Positions 1 to 6,122 of a stretch of 9,242 nucleotides of DNA are shown in pieces. This DNA is from SFWF01 sp045587065 (GTDB taxonomy: Bacteria; Bacillota; Clostridia; Oscillospirales; Acutalibacteraceae), in contig JAZNBQ010000092.1 of NCBI GenBank assembly GCA_045587065.1, positions 1 through 9,242 of the forward strand. The letters run 5' to 3'. Position 1 is the stretch's first letter. Each line of letters opens with the position of its first letter. The notes under the pieces were generated by a model. That model did no database searches. It worked only from the letters and a program-made list of their open reading frames with translations, and was not told the origin of the DNA. The position numbers were made by a program, and so were the translations under genes.

Positions 1-161
1 AAGACGAACTTCAAAAAGAAATTTATGCAGTTAGCGAAAAGATTTATAAAGCAGCTGCAGACGCTCAGGCAGCAGCACAGGGCGCAGATGCAAATGGTGG
101 CGAAGCAGGTCCTGAGGTTTATGATGCCGACTACACAGACGTAGACGACACAAATAAATAA
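1..161 (+). CDS. dnaK: Molecular chaperone DnaK (Hsp70), 3' end only
   Basis: This is the last 52 codons of an ORF that enters from the left edge (first full codon at position 3, TAA at 159-161). The translation begins DELQKEIYAVSEKIYKAA, is followed by an Ala/Gln/Gly-rich stretch, and ends in the acidic tail PEVYDADYTDVDDTNK. An alanine/glutamine-rich linker leading to a tail of the form VxDADYxxVDD is the characteristic C-terminus of bacterial DnaK. DnaK is the cytosolic ATP-driven chaperone stimulated by DnaJ and GrpE. The ATPase and substrate-binding domains lie outside the window, so they cannot be checked. The call rests on the tail pattern plus the dnaJ gene 66 bases downstream on the same strand, the usual Firmicute order. 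Confidence 0.93.
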   Translation, partial: DELQKEIYAVSEKIYKAAADAQAAAQGADANGGEAGPEVYDADYTDVDDTNK

Positions 162-172
162 TTAAATATCAC

Positions 173-205
173 AAAAGGAGCGGAATTCTAAGTTCCGCTC
201 CCTTT
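173..205 (+). promoter_or_regulatory. dnaK-dnaJ intergenic hairpin
   Basis: The arms at 173-185 (AAAAGGAGCGGAA) and 193-205 (TTCCGCTCCCTTT) pair at 12 of 13 positions with a single A-C mismatch, around a 7-base loop. The hairpin sits 11 bases after the dnaK stop and 22 bases before the dnaJ start. It is followed by AAAACATACG rather than a run of T, so it does not look like a full intrinsic terminator. Possible roles are partial attenuation or protection of the dnaK mRNA 3' end, which would make DnaK more abundant than DnaJ. The structure is seen; the role is inference. Confidence 0.6.
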
Positions 206-227
206 AAAACATACGAGGGGAAAATCC

Positions 228-1379
228 GTGGCAGATAAAAGAGACTATTACGAGGTTTTAGGCGTTGACAAAAACATAAGTGACGACGAACTGAAAAAAG
301 CCTATAGAAAAAAGGCCAAGCTTTACCACCCTGACTTGCATCCGGGAGATGCTGAGGCAGAGAAAAACTTTAAAGAGGTAAACGAGGCTTACGAGGTTTT
401 GTCTGATAAAGACAAGCGCTCCCGCTACGACCAATTTGGTCATGCAGGAGTAGACCCTAACTTTAACCCCGGCGGAGCAGGTGGCTTCGGCGGTGGTTTC
501 GGCGGCTTTGATTTTGGTGACCTGGGAGACATTTTCGGTTCCATGTTTGGCGGTGGTTTCGGTGGCGGCAGTCGCAGTAATCCTAATGCTCCAAGACGTG
601 GTTCCGACCTGGAACAAAGTGTTACCATTTCCTTTGAGGAAGCCGCAAAGGGTTGCAAAAAAACCATTAAAATAACACGAATTGAGAAATGTGAAAATTG
701 CGGTGGCAGCGGAGCTAAAAAAGGCACCTCCCCTGTAAGCTGTGGAGCTTGCGGAGGCAGAGGAAAGGTTAACGTTACTCAAAGAACTCCATTTGGTGTG
801 GTTCAGACTCAAACCGCCTGTGACAAATGCGGCGGCAAGGGTAAAATCATCAGTGACCCTTGTGAAGTTTGTAACGGAAAGGGCCTTATTCGTAAAACTA
901 CAGAGAAAACTGTGGACATTCCTGCAGGTATCGACGACGGTCAGGCTTTCAGACTCTCAGGCGAGGGCAACTGCGGTTTGAACGGTGGTCCAAACGGTAA
1001 CCTTATTGTTTACGTGAACATAAGACCCCATCCTATTTTCGAGCGTCAGGGTTACGATGTTTACTGTGAAATTCCCGTAACCTTTGTTCAAGCGGCTTTA
1101 GGTGCGGAAATTACAGTTCCCACATTATACGGCAAGGTAAAGCTTAATATTCACGAAGGCACTCAGGCAGGAGATATGTTCAAGCTTCGCGATAAAGGTA
1201 TCAAACGCCTTAATTACTCAGGCAAGGGCGACCAGTACGTTAAAATCGCAGTAGAAATTCCAAAAGAGCTTTCAAAAGAGCAAAAGCAGATTTTAAAGGA
1301 TTTCGATGCCAAAACAAGCGATAAAAACTATAAGAAAAACAAATCCTTCTTTGATAAGGTAAAGGATTTATTCGATTAA
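228..1379 (+). CDS. dnaJ: Chaperone protein DnaJ (class I Hsp40)
   Basis: DnaJ is the cytosolic co-chaperone that delivers unfolded clients to DnaK and stimulates its ATPase. The 383 residues show the whole class I plan. The J domain (about 5-70) has the HPD motif at 34-36. A Gly/Phe-rich region covers about 82-114. Four zinc-binding CxxCxGxG repeats follow: CENCGGSG at 155, CGACGGRG at 172, CDKCGGKG at 198 and CEVCNGKG at 212; all eight cysteines are present. The C-terminal substrate-binding domains extend to about 350. Length matches the family (about 370-390). The start is GTG at 228, supported by GAGGGG at 215-220 (7-base spacing) and by the usual MADKRDYYEVLG N-terminus. It follows dnaK and is presumably co-transcribed with it, with a hairpin between; a strong terminator lies 5 bases past its stop. 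No damage is seen. Confidence 0.98.
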   Translation: MADKRDYYEVLGVDKNISDDELKKAYRKKAKLYHPDLHPGDAEAEKNFKEVNEAYEVLSDKDKRSRYDQFGHAGVDPNFNPGGAGGFGGGFGGFDFGDLGDIFGSMFGGGFGGGSRSNPNAPRRGSDLEQSVTISFEEAAKGCKKTIKITRIEKCENCGGSGAKKGTSPVSCGACGGRGKVNVTQRTPFGVVQTQTACDKCGGKGKIISDPCEVCNGKGLIRKTTEKTVDIPAGIDDGQAFRLSGEGNCGLNGGPNGNLIVYVNIRPHPIFERQGYDVYCEIPVTFVQAALGAEITVPTLYGKVKLNIHEGTQAGDMFKLRDKGIKRLNYSGKGDQYVKIAVEIPKELSKEQKQILKDFDAKTSDKNYKKNKSFFDKVKDLFD

Positions 1380-1380
1380 A

Positions 1381-1411
1381 AAAAGCAGAAACGATTTCGT
1401 TTCTGCTTTTT
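1381..1411. terminator. Bidirectional terminator between dnaJ and the DUF4358-like gene
   Basis: GCAGAAACG (1385-1393) pairs perfectly with CGTTTCTGC (1398-1406) around the loop ATTT. The stem is flanked by an A run on the left and TTTTT (1407-1411) on the right, so it has a T-tail when read from either strand. It lies between the convergent stops of dnaJ (1379) and the minus-strand operon (1414), and serves both. Confidence 0.92.
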
Positions 1412-1413
1412 CT

Positions 1414-1923
1414 TTACTCTTTTAACCCCTCTAACACCTTTAGGGCCTTAGAATTATCTTCCGTTACTAAAAGGATTCCGAATCTGCCATCGTTATAAAT
1501 AACGGCATTTTCCATTCTAAGTTCAAAATCAGGGTCGTAGGCTCCCTTATCGCCTGAAGTGAGGGTTGTTTTTCTTCTCTCAAGCAAATCTTCTATTGCA
1601 TCTTCATCAGGACTTTTTAATTTTATTATTGCCACTTCAAAAGCCTCGGTACCTGCACTTAAGAAGACGGCGTAATCTTCCAAAAGCTCTGACTCTTTGC
1701 TTTGTTTAAAGGCGCCGTCACTCCAAAGAGACATTGAAAAGGCGTCAAAGTTGTTTTGGGATTTAAGATAAGTCTTTTCCGCTTTTGGAAAAACTATCTC
1801 CTTTTCTATTTCCTCTAAAACCGTTTCACAGCTAAGAGTCTCAGGCAAAGTTTTTTTACCCCCACAAGAAACAAAGCTCAAAAGCACACCTATTATTAAA
1901 AACAGTAAGATTATTCTTTTCAT
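1414..1923 (-). CDS. Small lipoprotein, DUF4358-like
   Basis: This is a predicted membrane-anchored lipoprotein of 169 residues with no known catalytic role. The N-terminus MKRIILLFLIIGVLLSFVSC is a typical type II signal peptide; lipidation is expected at Cys20 (lipobox FVSC), leaving a mature GGKK start. The remainder is a single acidic alpha/beta domain. The pattern DYAVFLSAGTEAFEVAIIKL, then a segment ending LLERR, then a strand near the C-terminus (GRFGILLVTED) resembles DUF4358 lipoproteins of Clostridia. I recognise this from sequence character and context, not from a search. It is the last gene of the MBOAT operon: its ATG lies 10 bases after the upstream stop, and that stop (TAA) runs directly into the Shine-Dalgarno GGAGAG, which suggests coupled translation. 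No catalytic motif is visible. A role assisting polymer acylation or envelope assembly is inference from position only. Confidence 0.8.
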   Translation of the reverse strand: MKRIILLFLIIGVLLSFVSCGGKKTLPETLSCETVLEEIEKEIVFPKAEKTYLKSQNNFDAFSMSLWSDGAFKQSKESELLEDYAVFLSAGTEAFEVAIIKLKSPDEDAIEDLLERRKTTLTSGDKGAYDPDFELRMENAVIYNDGRFGILLVTEDNSKALKVLEGLKE

Positions 1924-1933
1924 TATTCTCTCC

Positions 1934-2812
1934 TTACGGCATTTCTAAATAAGATAAATTATTACTTGTTGAAAGCTCCGAAACGTTTAAAAACACAAGA
2001 ACCTTATCATAGTCTTCATTCTTTGTCAGAGAGGCTACGCTATCATTAAAATATCTGAGGTCTATGAGAGTAATGTCATAATGCAATGCTAAAAAAGGCA
2101 CAAGACTGTCAGCAAAACTGTCTCTTACCATTAAAAGCTTGGGCCTCTCTTCACCTTGTAGAGTTATATCTACACGGCTATGGTTTCCCCCTAAAAAAAC
2201 GCTGTATTTATCGGTTGTATCAAGTTTTCCCATATCATAAAGAGAAATTTCTTCGCCGTCGGCAATAACCGAATAATCCAAATCCCCTTTATATCGGTAA
2301 AGCTCTATAGTGTCTTTATCGGTCAGATAAAAGCCTGATTTTCTCATAGAGGTACCGCAAAAATCATCCGCAACCTTTTGTACGTCAAAGAAATCTTGAT
2401 TTTTAGGTGTGAAATTCAGTCCCTCTTTAAGTTGCAGATAAGTCAGATATGCGCCATTGCTTGTATAATGATGGTCGGTAGAGTAATAAGCGTTGCTCTC
2501 ACAAAGAGTGTCATACAGGTCCACCGTTTTTAAATTCAGTTTTTTTGTAAGAGCATTATAATCTTCCCAAAGGTCCTTTGTCTCTTCTTTAGGGCAAAAC
2601 TCAGGCAAGTACTCCTCAAAAACATCAATTGAACGTGGTAGAGCCGCCACCAAAACCTCTGTGTTTACATTATCTGCAAAGACCTTTATGCTTCTAAGGT
2701 TTTCTTCTAATCTGTCTGCTTCTTCAGGTCTTGCAACCAAAAGATTTTTGGAAACGTGTATTATTCCGTTGTTTTCCCTGTAAAAGTTCAAAATAGGCTT
2801 TGCTTGATACAA
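1934..2812 (-). CDS. DHHW-family SGNH protein, C-terminal segment (after frameshift)
   Basis: This frame carries most of a DHHW-family protein, a relative of AlgJ/AlgX/DltD-type SGNH acyl-transfer or esterase proteins found beside MBOAT genes. Visible motifs are TDHHYTSNGAY (the DHHW signature with Tyr for Trp, giving the predicted catalytic Asp and His), VFLGGNHSRVDI, and LLMVRDSFADS (predicted catalytic Ser in RDSF), followed by the family-like ending HYDITLIDLRYFN. The listed 5' end is only where the frame opens. Its first possible start (TTG, 2810-2812) has no ribosome binding site, and the first 12 or so residues do not fit the family. Homology begins near NNGIIHVSKN. The missing N-terminus is read in another frame directly upstream (2724-3032). 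The stop overlaps the Shine-Dalgarno of the lipoprotein gene. The domain itself appears complete, so the protein would work if the frameshift is a sequencing error. Confidence 0.8.
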   Translation of the reverse strand: MYQAKPILNFYRENNGIIHVSKNLLVARPEEADRLEENLRSIKVFADNVNTEVLVAALPRSIDVFEEYLPEFCPKEETKDLWEDYNALTKKLNLKTVDLYDTLCESNAYYSTDHHYTSNGAYLTYLQLKEGLNFTPKNQDFFDVQKVADDFCGTSMRKSGFYLTDKDTIELYRYKGDLDYSVIADGEEISLYDMGKLDTTDKYSVFLGGNHSRVDITLQGEERPKLLMVRDSFADSLVPFLALHYDITLIDLRYFNDSVASLTKNEDYDKVLVFLNVSELSTSNNLSYLEMP

Positions 2813-3032
2813 AGGCTTCCCTTAAAGGAAATTGGTCGGCCAAATATTTGCCTAAATCTGCCGTGTATTTGCCTGAAAGGAAATTTTTAGAAGTAAATTT
2901 GGGCTTTTGCATCAAGGTGCGGTTTTCTGCTACAGAAAATTCTTTGTCGGGAGTTGCAACTACTCCTACGCAAAAAGCCGCCACCATAATGGATACTACT
3001 ATGGTTGTAATTTTACTGAATCTTTTTTTCAT
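2724..3032 (-). CDS. DHHW-family protein, N-terminal segment (before frameshift)
   Basis: This is the authentic start of the gene whose remainder lies at 1934-2812. The N-terminus MKKRFSKITTIVVSIMVAAF is a signal anchor (hydrophobic about 7-26). It is followed by the family pattern FSVAENRTLMQKPKF, then LSGKYTADLGKYLADQFPLR (the conserved region around DQFPLR), and SSKAYFELLQGK. After about residue 87 the frame drifts into unrelated sequence and stops at 102. Joined with the downstream frame by removing one base, the gene spans 1934-3032 and would encode about 365 residues. The ATG at 3030-3032 lies 2 bases after the stop of the preceding gene, reading TAATTATG. No clear Shine-Dalgarno precedes it, so expression probably depends on ribosomes finishing the upstream gene. 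Confidence 0.8.
   Translation of the reverse strand: MKKRFSKITTIVVSIMVAAFCVGVVATPDKEFSVAENRTLMQKPKFTSKNFLSGKYTADLGKYLADQFPLREAFVSSKAYFELLQGKQRNNTRFQKSFGCKT
2766..2780 (-). other. Frameshift site inside the DHHW gene
   Basis: Read on the minus strand, this stretch is CAGGGAAAACAACGG. The upstream frame reads it as QGKQR and the downstream frame as RENNG. Moving from one to the other requires skipping one base (or losing two), consistent with one extra base, for instance in the A4 or G3 run. A -1 slip is excluded because that frame meets TAA a few codons later. The total span 3032-1934 is 1099 bases, one more than a multiple of three. Confidence 0.8.
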
Positions 3033-3034
3033 AA

Positions 3035-4585
3035 TTATTGCAAATTAAGTATGGTTGCATCTTTATTATTAAGCATTATCTTTAAAAGATTACGCTCAGA
3101 ATAGAAGCAAATCAAATAATCCGGATCAGCTCTTTCCAAATCCTCTAAAGGCAAGTTGTATGTGTTACACTCCTGCCAATAAATCTTGTTAAATCTATCA
3201 CTTACTATATCAAAAGCAACCTTGCTGAACGAGTCGCGCATAATTACGGCAGTAGGCAGGCCGTTTCCCTTTGGATTAACGGTTACCTTCGCAGGTGTTG
3301 CGCTTTCTGATAAATACAACGCGCTATAATTGTGGTAGGTTGCTCTTAGCGTGTCTGAAAAGATGCTAAAGTTATAAAGGGTTGTAAGCTCGCGCATTTG
3401 AGAGGTATTGGTTTTAAAGGTAAGATTGTTTGTGCTTGAATCTAAGCCTAAATTGAAGAGATTATCTCCTGCAAAAAACTCTCTTGTGTAAAAGTCCATC
3501 TGAGATAAGGTGCGAGGCTTTGCATTTGGGAATTTTTTAGAAATATATGTAAACAAATCATAGGTTCCCCAATATGCTCCATAGGTGGACCAATGGGAAT
3601 CGGTATGTTGATACAACTGATACCCTTCTTTGTCGTTTTTGTGCTTCTTCATGGTATCTATTGGATAAATAACCTTTGCGCCACAGCTAGTGGCAATATC
3701 GTAGAAAGCCTTGTATAAACTTTCTCCTTTAGTTTTTGTATAGCCGCTTGGTAATGTTTCAGGGTATATCTCTGCAGAGGAAGGAATTATAAAGAAGATA
3801 GGCTCTGCTCCCACGTTTTTAGCAGCATTTACAATATTCATTATGTTGCTTTTTGCAACCGTTTTAAAACTTGAGTCCAGTTTTTCTGTGGACTGGCTAT
3901 AGCCCACAAGAGCACTATAGAAATGGCCAAAACCATTCTTTCCTATAACAGGCCTATATTCATCCCTTGTCATAAGGTTTTCATCCAACTTCTCATAAAA
4001 GATATATTGCATTGCAGCTTCCGAGGGAGATTTGCCTTTTTCGTATGCAACTGCATTTACATAGCCTTCGTCTTTACATTTAACCTGTGTTATAAAGTAG
4101 TCGTAAAGGCCTCCTGCATAAGGAATAACAGTTGTTTTTTCAACGTTGTCCCCTGTGATAACAACCTTTTCTGTGCCTTTAGCACAAGAACCTACAACAA
4201 TACATATATCAGGACCAACCATTTTTGTAGTGGTAATAGTCGGTTCGGTACTTGCAATAGTATTAGCCTCTTGCTGAGTGTTTTCTTGAGAAGAGGCAGG
4301 TTCCTTGACTGAATTATTAACAGGTTTAGACACGTTGGAAGAAACACCGGTATTAGCCACCTTAGAAGAGGTAGAAGGTTTAAAAGAACTGTTAGTTTCA
4401 TTCATTTCACTTGAAGTAAGGCTTTGAGTGCTTTCCTCACTTGAAACGTTATCATTATTTACCATTTTGGGAAGTCCTTTTACAAGCAAAAGAATAACCG
4501 TAGCAACTATTAAAACCCCTGCAGCTATTGCAGAAATCAAAAGAATTTTGTTGCGGTCTATAGTTTTTTTCTCTTTGGTTTCCAT
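3035..4585 (-). CDS. Membrane-anchored SGNH/AlgX-DHHW-like acyltransferase or esterase
   Basis: This 516-residue protein is predicted to be anchored in the membrane with its bulk outside. Residues 13-35 form one transmembrane helix (ILLISAIAAGVLIVATVILL). Residues 46-120 are a Ser/Thr/Asn-rich linker. Residues about 123-198 form a compact beta-rich region of unknown type. From about 200 to the end lies an SGNH-like domain with the motif QHTDSHWSTYGAY (Asp329, His331) and the motif AVIMRDSFSK (Ser452 in RDSF). AlgX and AlgJ use a D-x-H pair plus a serine for acetyl transfer, so Asp329, His331 and Ser452 are the predicted catalytic residues; this assignment is by analogy. The ATG has a good Shine-Dalgarno (AAAGGAGA) that overlaps the TAA of the upstream MBOAT gene. 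The likely role is receiving acyl groups exported by the MBOAT protein and passing them to an extracellular polymer. The substrate is unknown. Confidence 0.85.
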   Translation of the reverse strand: METKEKKTIDRNKILLISAIAAGVLIVATVILLLVKGLPKMVNNDNVSSEESTQSLTSSEMNETNSSFKPSTSSKVANTGVSSNVSKPVNNSVKEPASSQENTQQEANTIASTEPTITTTKMVGPDICIVVGSCAKGTEKVVITGDNVEKTTVIPYAGGLYDYFITQVKCKDEGYVNAVAYEKGKSPSEAAMQYIFYEKLDENLMTRDEYRPVIGKNGFGHFYSALVGYSQSTEKLDSSFKTVAKSNIMNIVNAAKNVGAEPIFFIIPSSAEIYPETLPSGYTKTKGESLYKAFYDIATSCGAKVIYPIDTMKKHKNDKEGYQLYQHTDSHWSTYGAYWGTYDLFTYISKKFPNAKPRTLSQMDFYTREFFAGDNLFNLGLDSSTNNLTFKTNTSQMRELTTLYNFSIFSDTLRATYHNYSALYLSESATPAKVTVNPKGNGLPTAVIMRDSFSKVAFDIVSDRFNKIYWQECNTYNLPLEDLERADPDYLICFYSERNLLKIMLNNKDATILNLQ

Positions 4586-4596
4586 AAAGTTCTCCT

Positions 4597-6003
4597 TTAA
4601 AATCTAAAATACAAAAACGGATTATAAGACGAATCTACCAAATATGCAACGCATATAAAAAACGCGGAAATTATAAGTACAAGCTTTGCCGTATTAAAGC
4701 CTTTTTTACAAGATACTTTCTCATATATTTTCCTGAAAACAGGTGTTGACGCCAAGGCTAAAACTATTAAGAATATTCCTCCGCGAATTATCTCGTAAAC
4801 GGCAGTCTGACTAATTAAAGGCGCGCTAAACATAACCTTTAAAAACTCAATGGGATTTGCTATGTCGCAGGAGATAAATATGAACCATCCAATAAGTATA
4901 AAAAAGATAAAATAAATATGTGAAAACACTTTGGGAATTTTTTCTAAAAACTTTTGTAAAAAGGCTTTTTCTATTATAAGCAAAAGGCAGAAATAAAGCC
5001 CCCACAAAATAAAGTTCCAGGAAGCACCATGCCAGAAGCCTGTTAAAAACCATACTGCAAACAGATTTAAAAAGGTCCTGCCCTTGCCCTTTCTGTTTCC
5101 CCCTAAAGGAATATACAAATACTCTTTAAACCAGGTGGAAAGGGTTATATGCCATCTTCTCCAAAATTCTGTAATACTCCTTGAAATATAAGGGTAATTA
5201 AAGTTTTCAGGGAATTTAAAGCCTAAAGTCCGTCCTAAACCTATTGCCATGTCAGAATAGCCTGAAAAATCAAAGTATATCTGAAAAGCATAAAAAACAA
5301 GAGCAGACCAAGCGGCAAGTACACTAGGGGTGGTTTCTACGCTTTTAGAAAAGCTTTCATAAAAGAGACCCGCCGTATTTGCAAGAAGCACCTTTTTTGC
5401 AAGACCGCAAACAAATCTTTCTATTCCTCTTGCGGCAGACTCAAAATTATGCTCCCTTTCGCGTAAAGCCTCGTCCACCTCCCGATATCTTACAATAGGC
5501 CCTGCAATTAGCTGAGGAAACATTGTAACATAGGTGCCAAAAGAGAATATGTTCTTTTGCACCTTTGCTTTTTTAAAGTATATGTCCAAGGTGTAGGACA
5601 TTGTCTGAAAGGTGTAAAAAGAAATGCCTACAGGAAGGGTTATTCCCAAAGGCTTAAGTCCTGAAAAAACAGGAATTTTCGCTAAATTTATCACAAAAAA
5701 ATCAAAATATTTAAAAAATCCTAAAACCCCAAGATTTAAAACCACACTTGCAATAAGAGCGTATTTTGCTTTTTTAGGACAGGTGTCTTGATGCTCCCAA
5801 ACCAAATAACCACAAACGTAATCCACGCAAATGGAGAAAATCATTATAAATATGTATAATGGCTCACTCCATCCATAAAATATAAGGCTTAAAACAAAGA
5901 GAGCGACGTTTCGCCAAACTAAAAAATTGGCAGGTATAAGAAAATAAATCAGAAAAGCAACAGGCAAAAACAAAAACAGGAATTCTAAGGAAGAAAATAC
6001 CAA
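4597..6003 (-). CDS. MBOAT-family membrane O-acyltransferase (AlgI/DltB-like)
   Basis: This polytopic inner-membrane protein of 468 residues belongs to the AlgI/DltB/PatA group, which carries acyl groups (usually acetyl) across the membrane for modification of extracellular or wall polymers. Signature motifs are LPVGISFYTFQTMSY at 124-138, FPQLIAGPIVRY at 162-173, YFDFSGYSDMAIGLG at 243-257, WRRWHITLS at 281-289, LYIPLGGNRKG at 296-306 and TGFWHGASWN at 321-330, with the predicted catalytic His325. Length is normal for the family. The start is TTG at 6001-6003: MVFSSLEFLFLFLP is the usual N-terminus of this family, and GAAAGGA lies 9 bases upstream. It is the first gene of the minus-strand operon, behind its own strong promoter. 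The alternative DltB function is unlikely because no dltA or dltC is adjacent, and the SGNH partners are of DHHW/AlgX type. The acyl donor and acceptor polymer are not shown by the sequence. Confidence 0.95.
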   Translation of the reverse strand: MVFSSLEFLFLFLPVAFLIYFLIPANFLVWRNVALFVLSLIFYGWSEPLYIFIMIFSICVDYVCGYLVWEHQDTCPKKAKYALIASVVLNLGVLGFFKYFDFFVINLAKIPVFSGLKPLGITLPVGISFYTFQTMSYTLDIYFKKAKVQKNIFSFGTYVTMFPQLIAGPIVRYREVDEALREREHNFESAARGIERFVCGLAKKVLLANTAGLFYESFSKSVETTPSVLAAWSALVFYAFQIYFDFSGYSDMAIGLGRTLGFKFPENFNYPYISRSITEFWRRWHITLSTWFKEYLYIPLGGNRKGKGRTFLNLFAVWFLTGFWHGASWNFILWGLYFCLLLIIEKAFLQKFLEKIPKVFSHIYFIFFILIGWFIFISCDIANPIEFLKVMFSAPLISQTAVYEIIRGGIFLIVLALASTPVFRKIYEKVSCKKGFNTAKLVLIISAFFICVAYLVDSSYNPFLYFRF

Positions 6004-6039
6004 AAACCCACGTCCTTTCTGCTTTATATTTCTCTTAAA

Positions 6040-6068
6040 AATATATCATTTTTCCTCTTTTGTGTCAA
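6040..6068 (-). promoter_or_regulatory. Sigma-A promoter of the MBOAT operon
   Basis: On the minus strand, TTGACA (6068-6063) and TATATT (6045-6040) are separated by exactly 17 bases, with an extended -10 TG at 6047-6048 (TGATATATT). Transcription would begin near 6033, leaving a leader of about 30 bases before the TTG start. Its -35 box lies 5 bases from the -35 box of the cysK promoter on the other strand. Confidence 0.85.
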
Positions 6069-6073
6069 TATAT

Positions 6074-6101
6074 TTGACAAACACCCTCTACCTATGATAA
6101 T
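6074..6101 (+). promoter_or_regulatory. Sigma-A promoter of cysK
   Basis: TTGACA (6074-6079) is followed after 16 bases by GATAAT (6096-6101), five of six matches to the -10 consensus. Transcription would start near 6108, giving a leader of only about 15 bases that carries the GGAG ribosome binding site. No riboswitch or T-box would fit in so short a leader, so any sulfur control would act through a DNA-binding repressor. Confidence 0.75.
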
Positions 6102-6122
6102 GTAATATTGGAGTTGAGATTT

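Noticed and set aside
173..205. Full intrinsic terminator after dnaK
   Set aside because: The stem is good but is followed by AAAACATACG rather than a T run, and dnaJ has no separate promoter that I can find.
258..981. Several open frames on both strands overlapping dnaJ
   Set aside because: They are shadows of the Gly/Phe-rich and zinc-finger coding sequence. None has a family-like product, while dnaJ is complete in frame.
2766..2812. Programmed -1 ribosomal frameshift joining the two DHHW frames
   Set aside because: The required shift is +1. The -1 frame hits TAA within a few codons, and there is no X XXY YYZ slippery heptamer or obvious downstream structure.
3923..4312. Open frame on the plus strand within the SGNH gene
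   Set aside because: It is antisense to a gene with clear motifs. Its product is Phe/Cys-rich with no family character, and there is no ribosome binding site.
6108..6122. TTG at 6108 as start of cysK
   Set aside because: It would absorb the ribosome binding site GGAG and add five residues not seen in the family; the ATG at 6123 is properly spaced.
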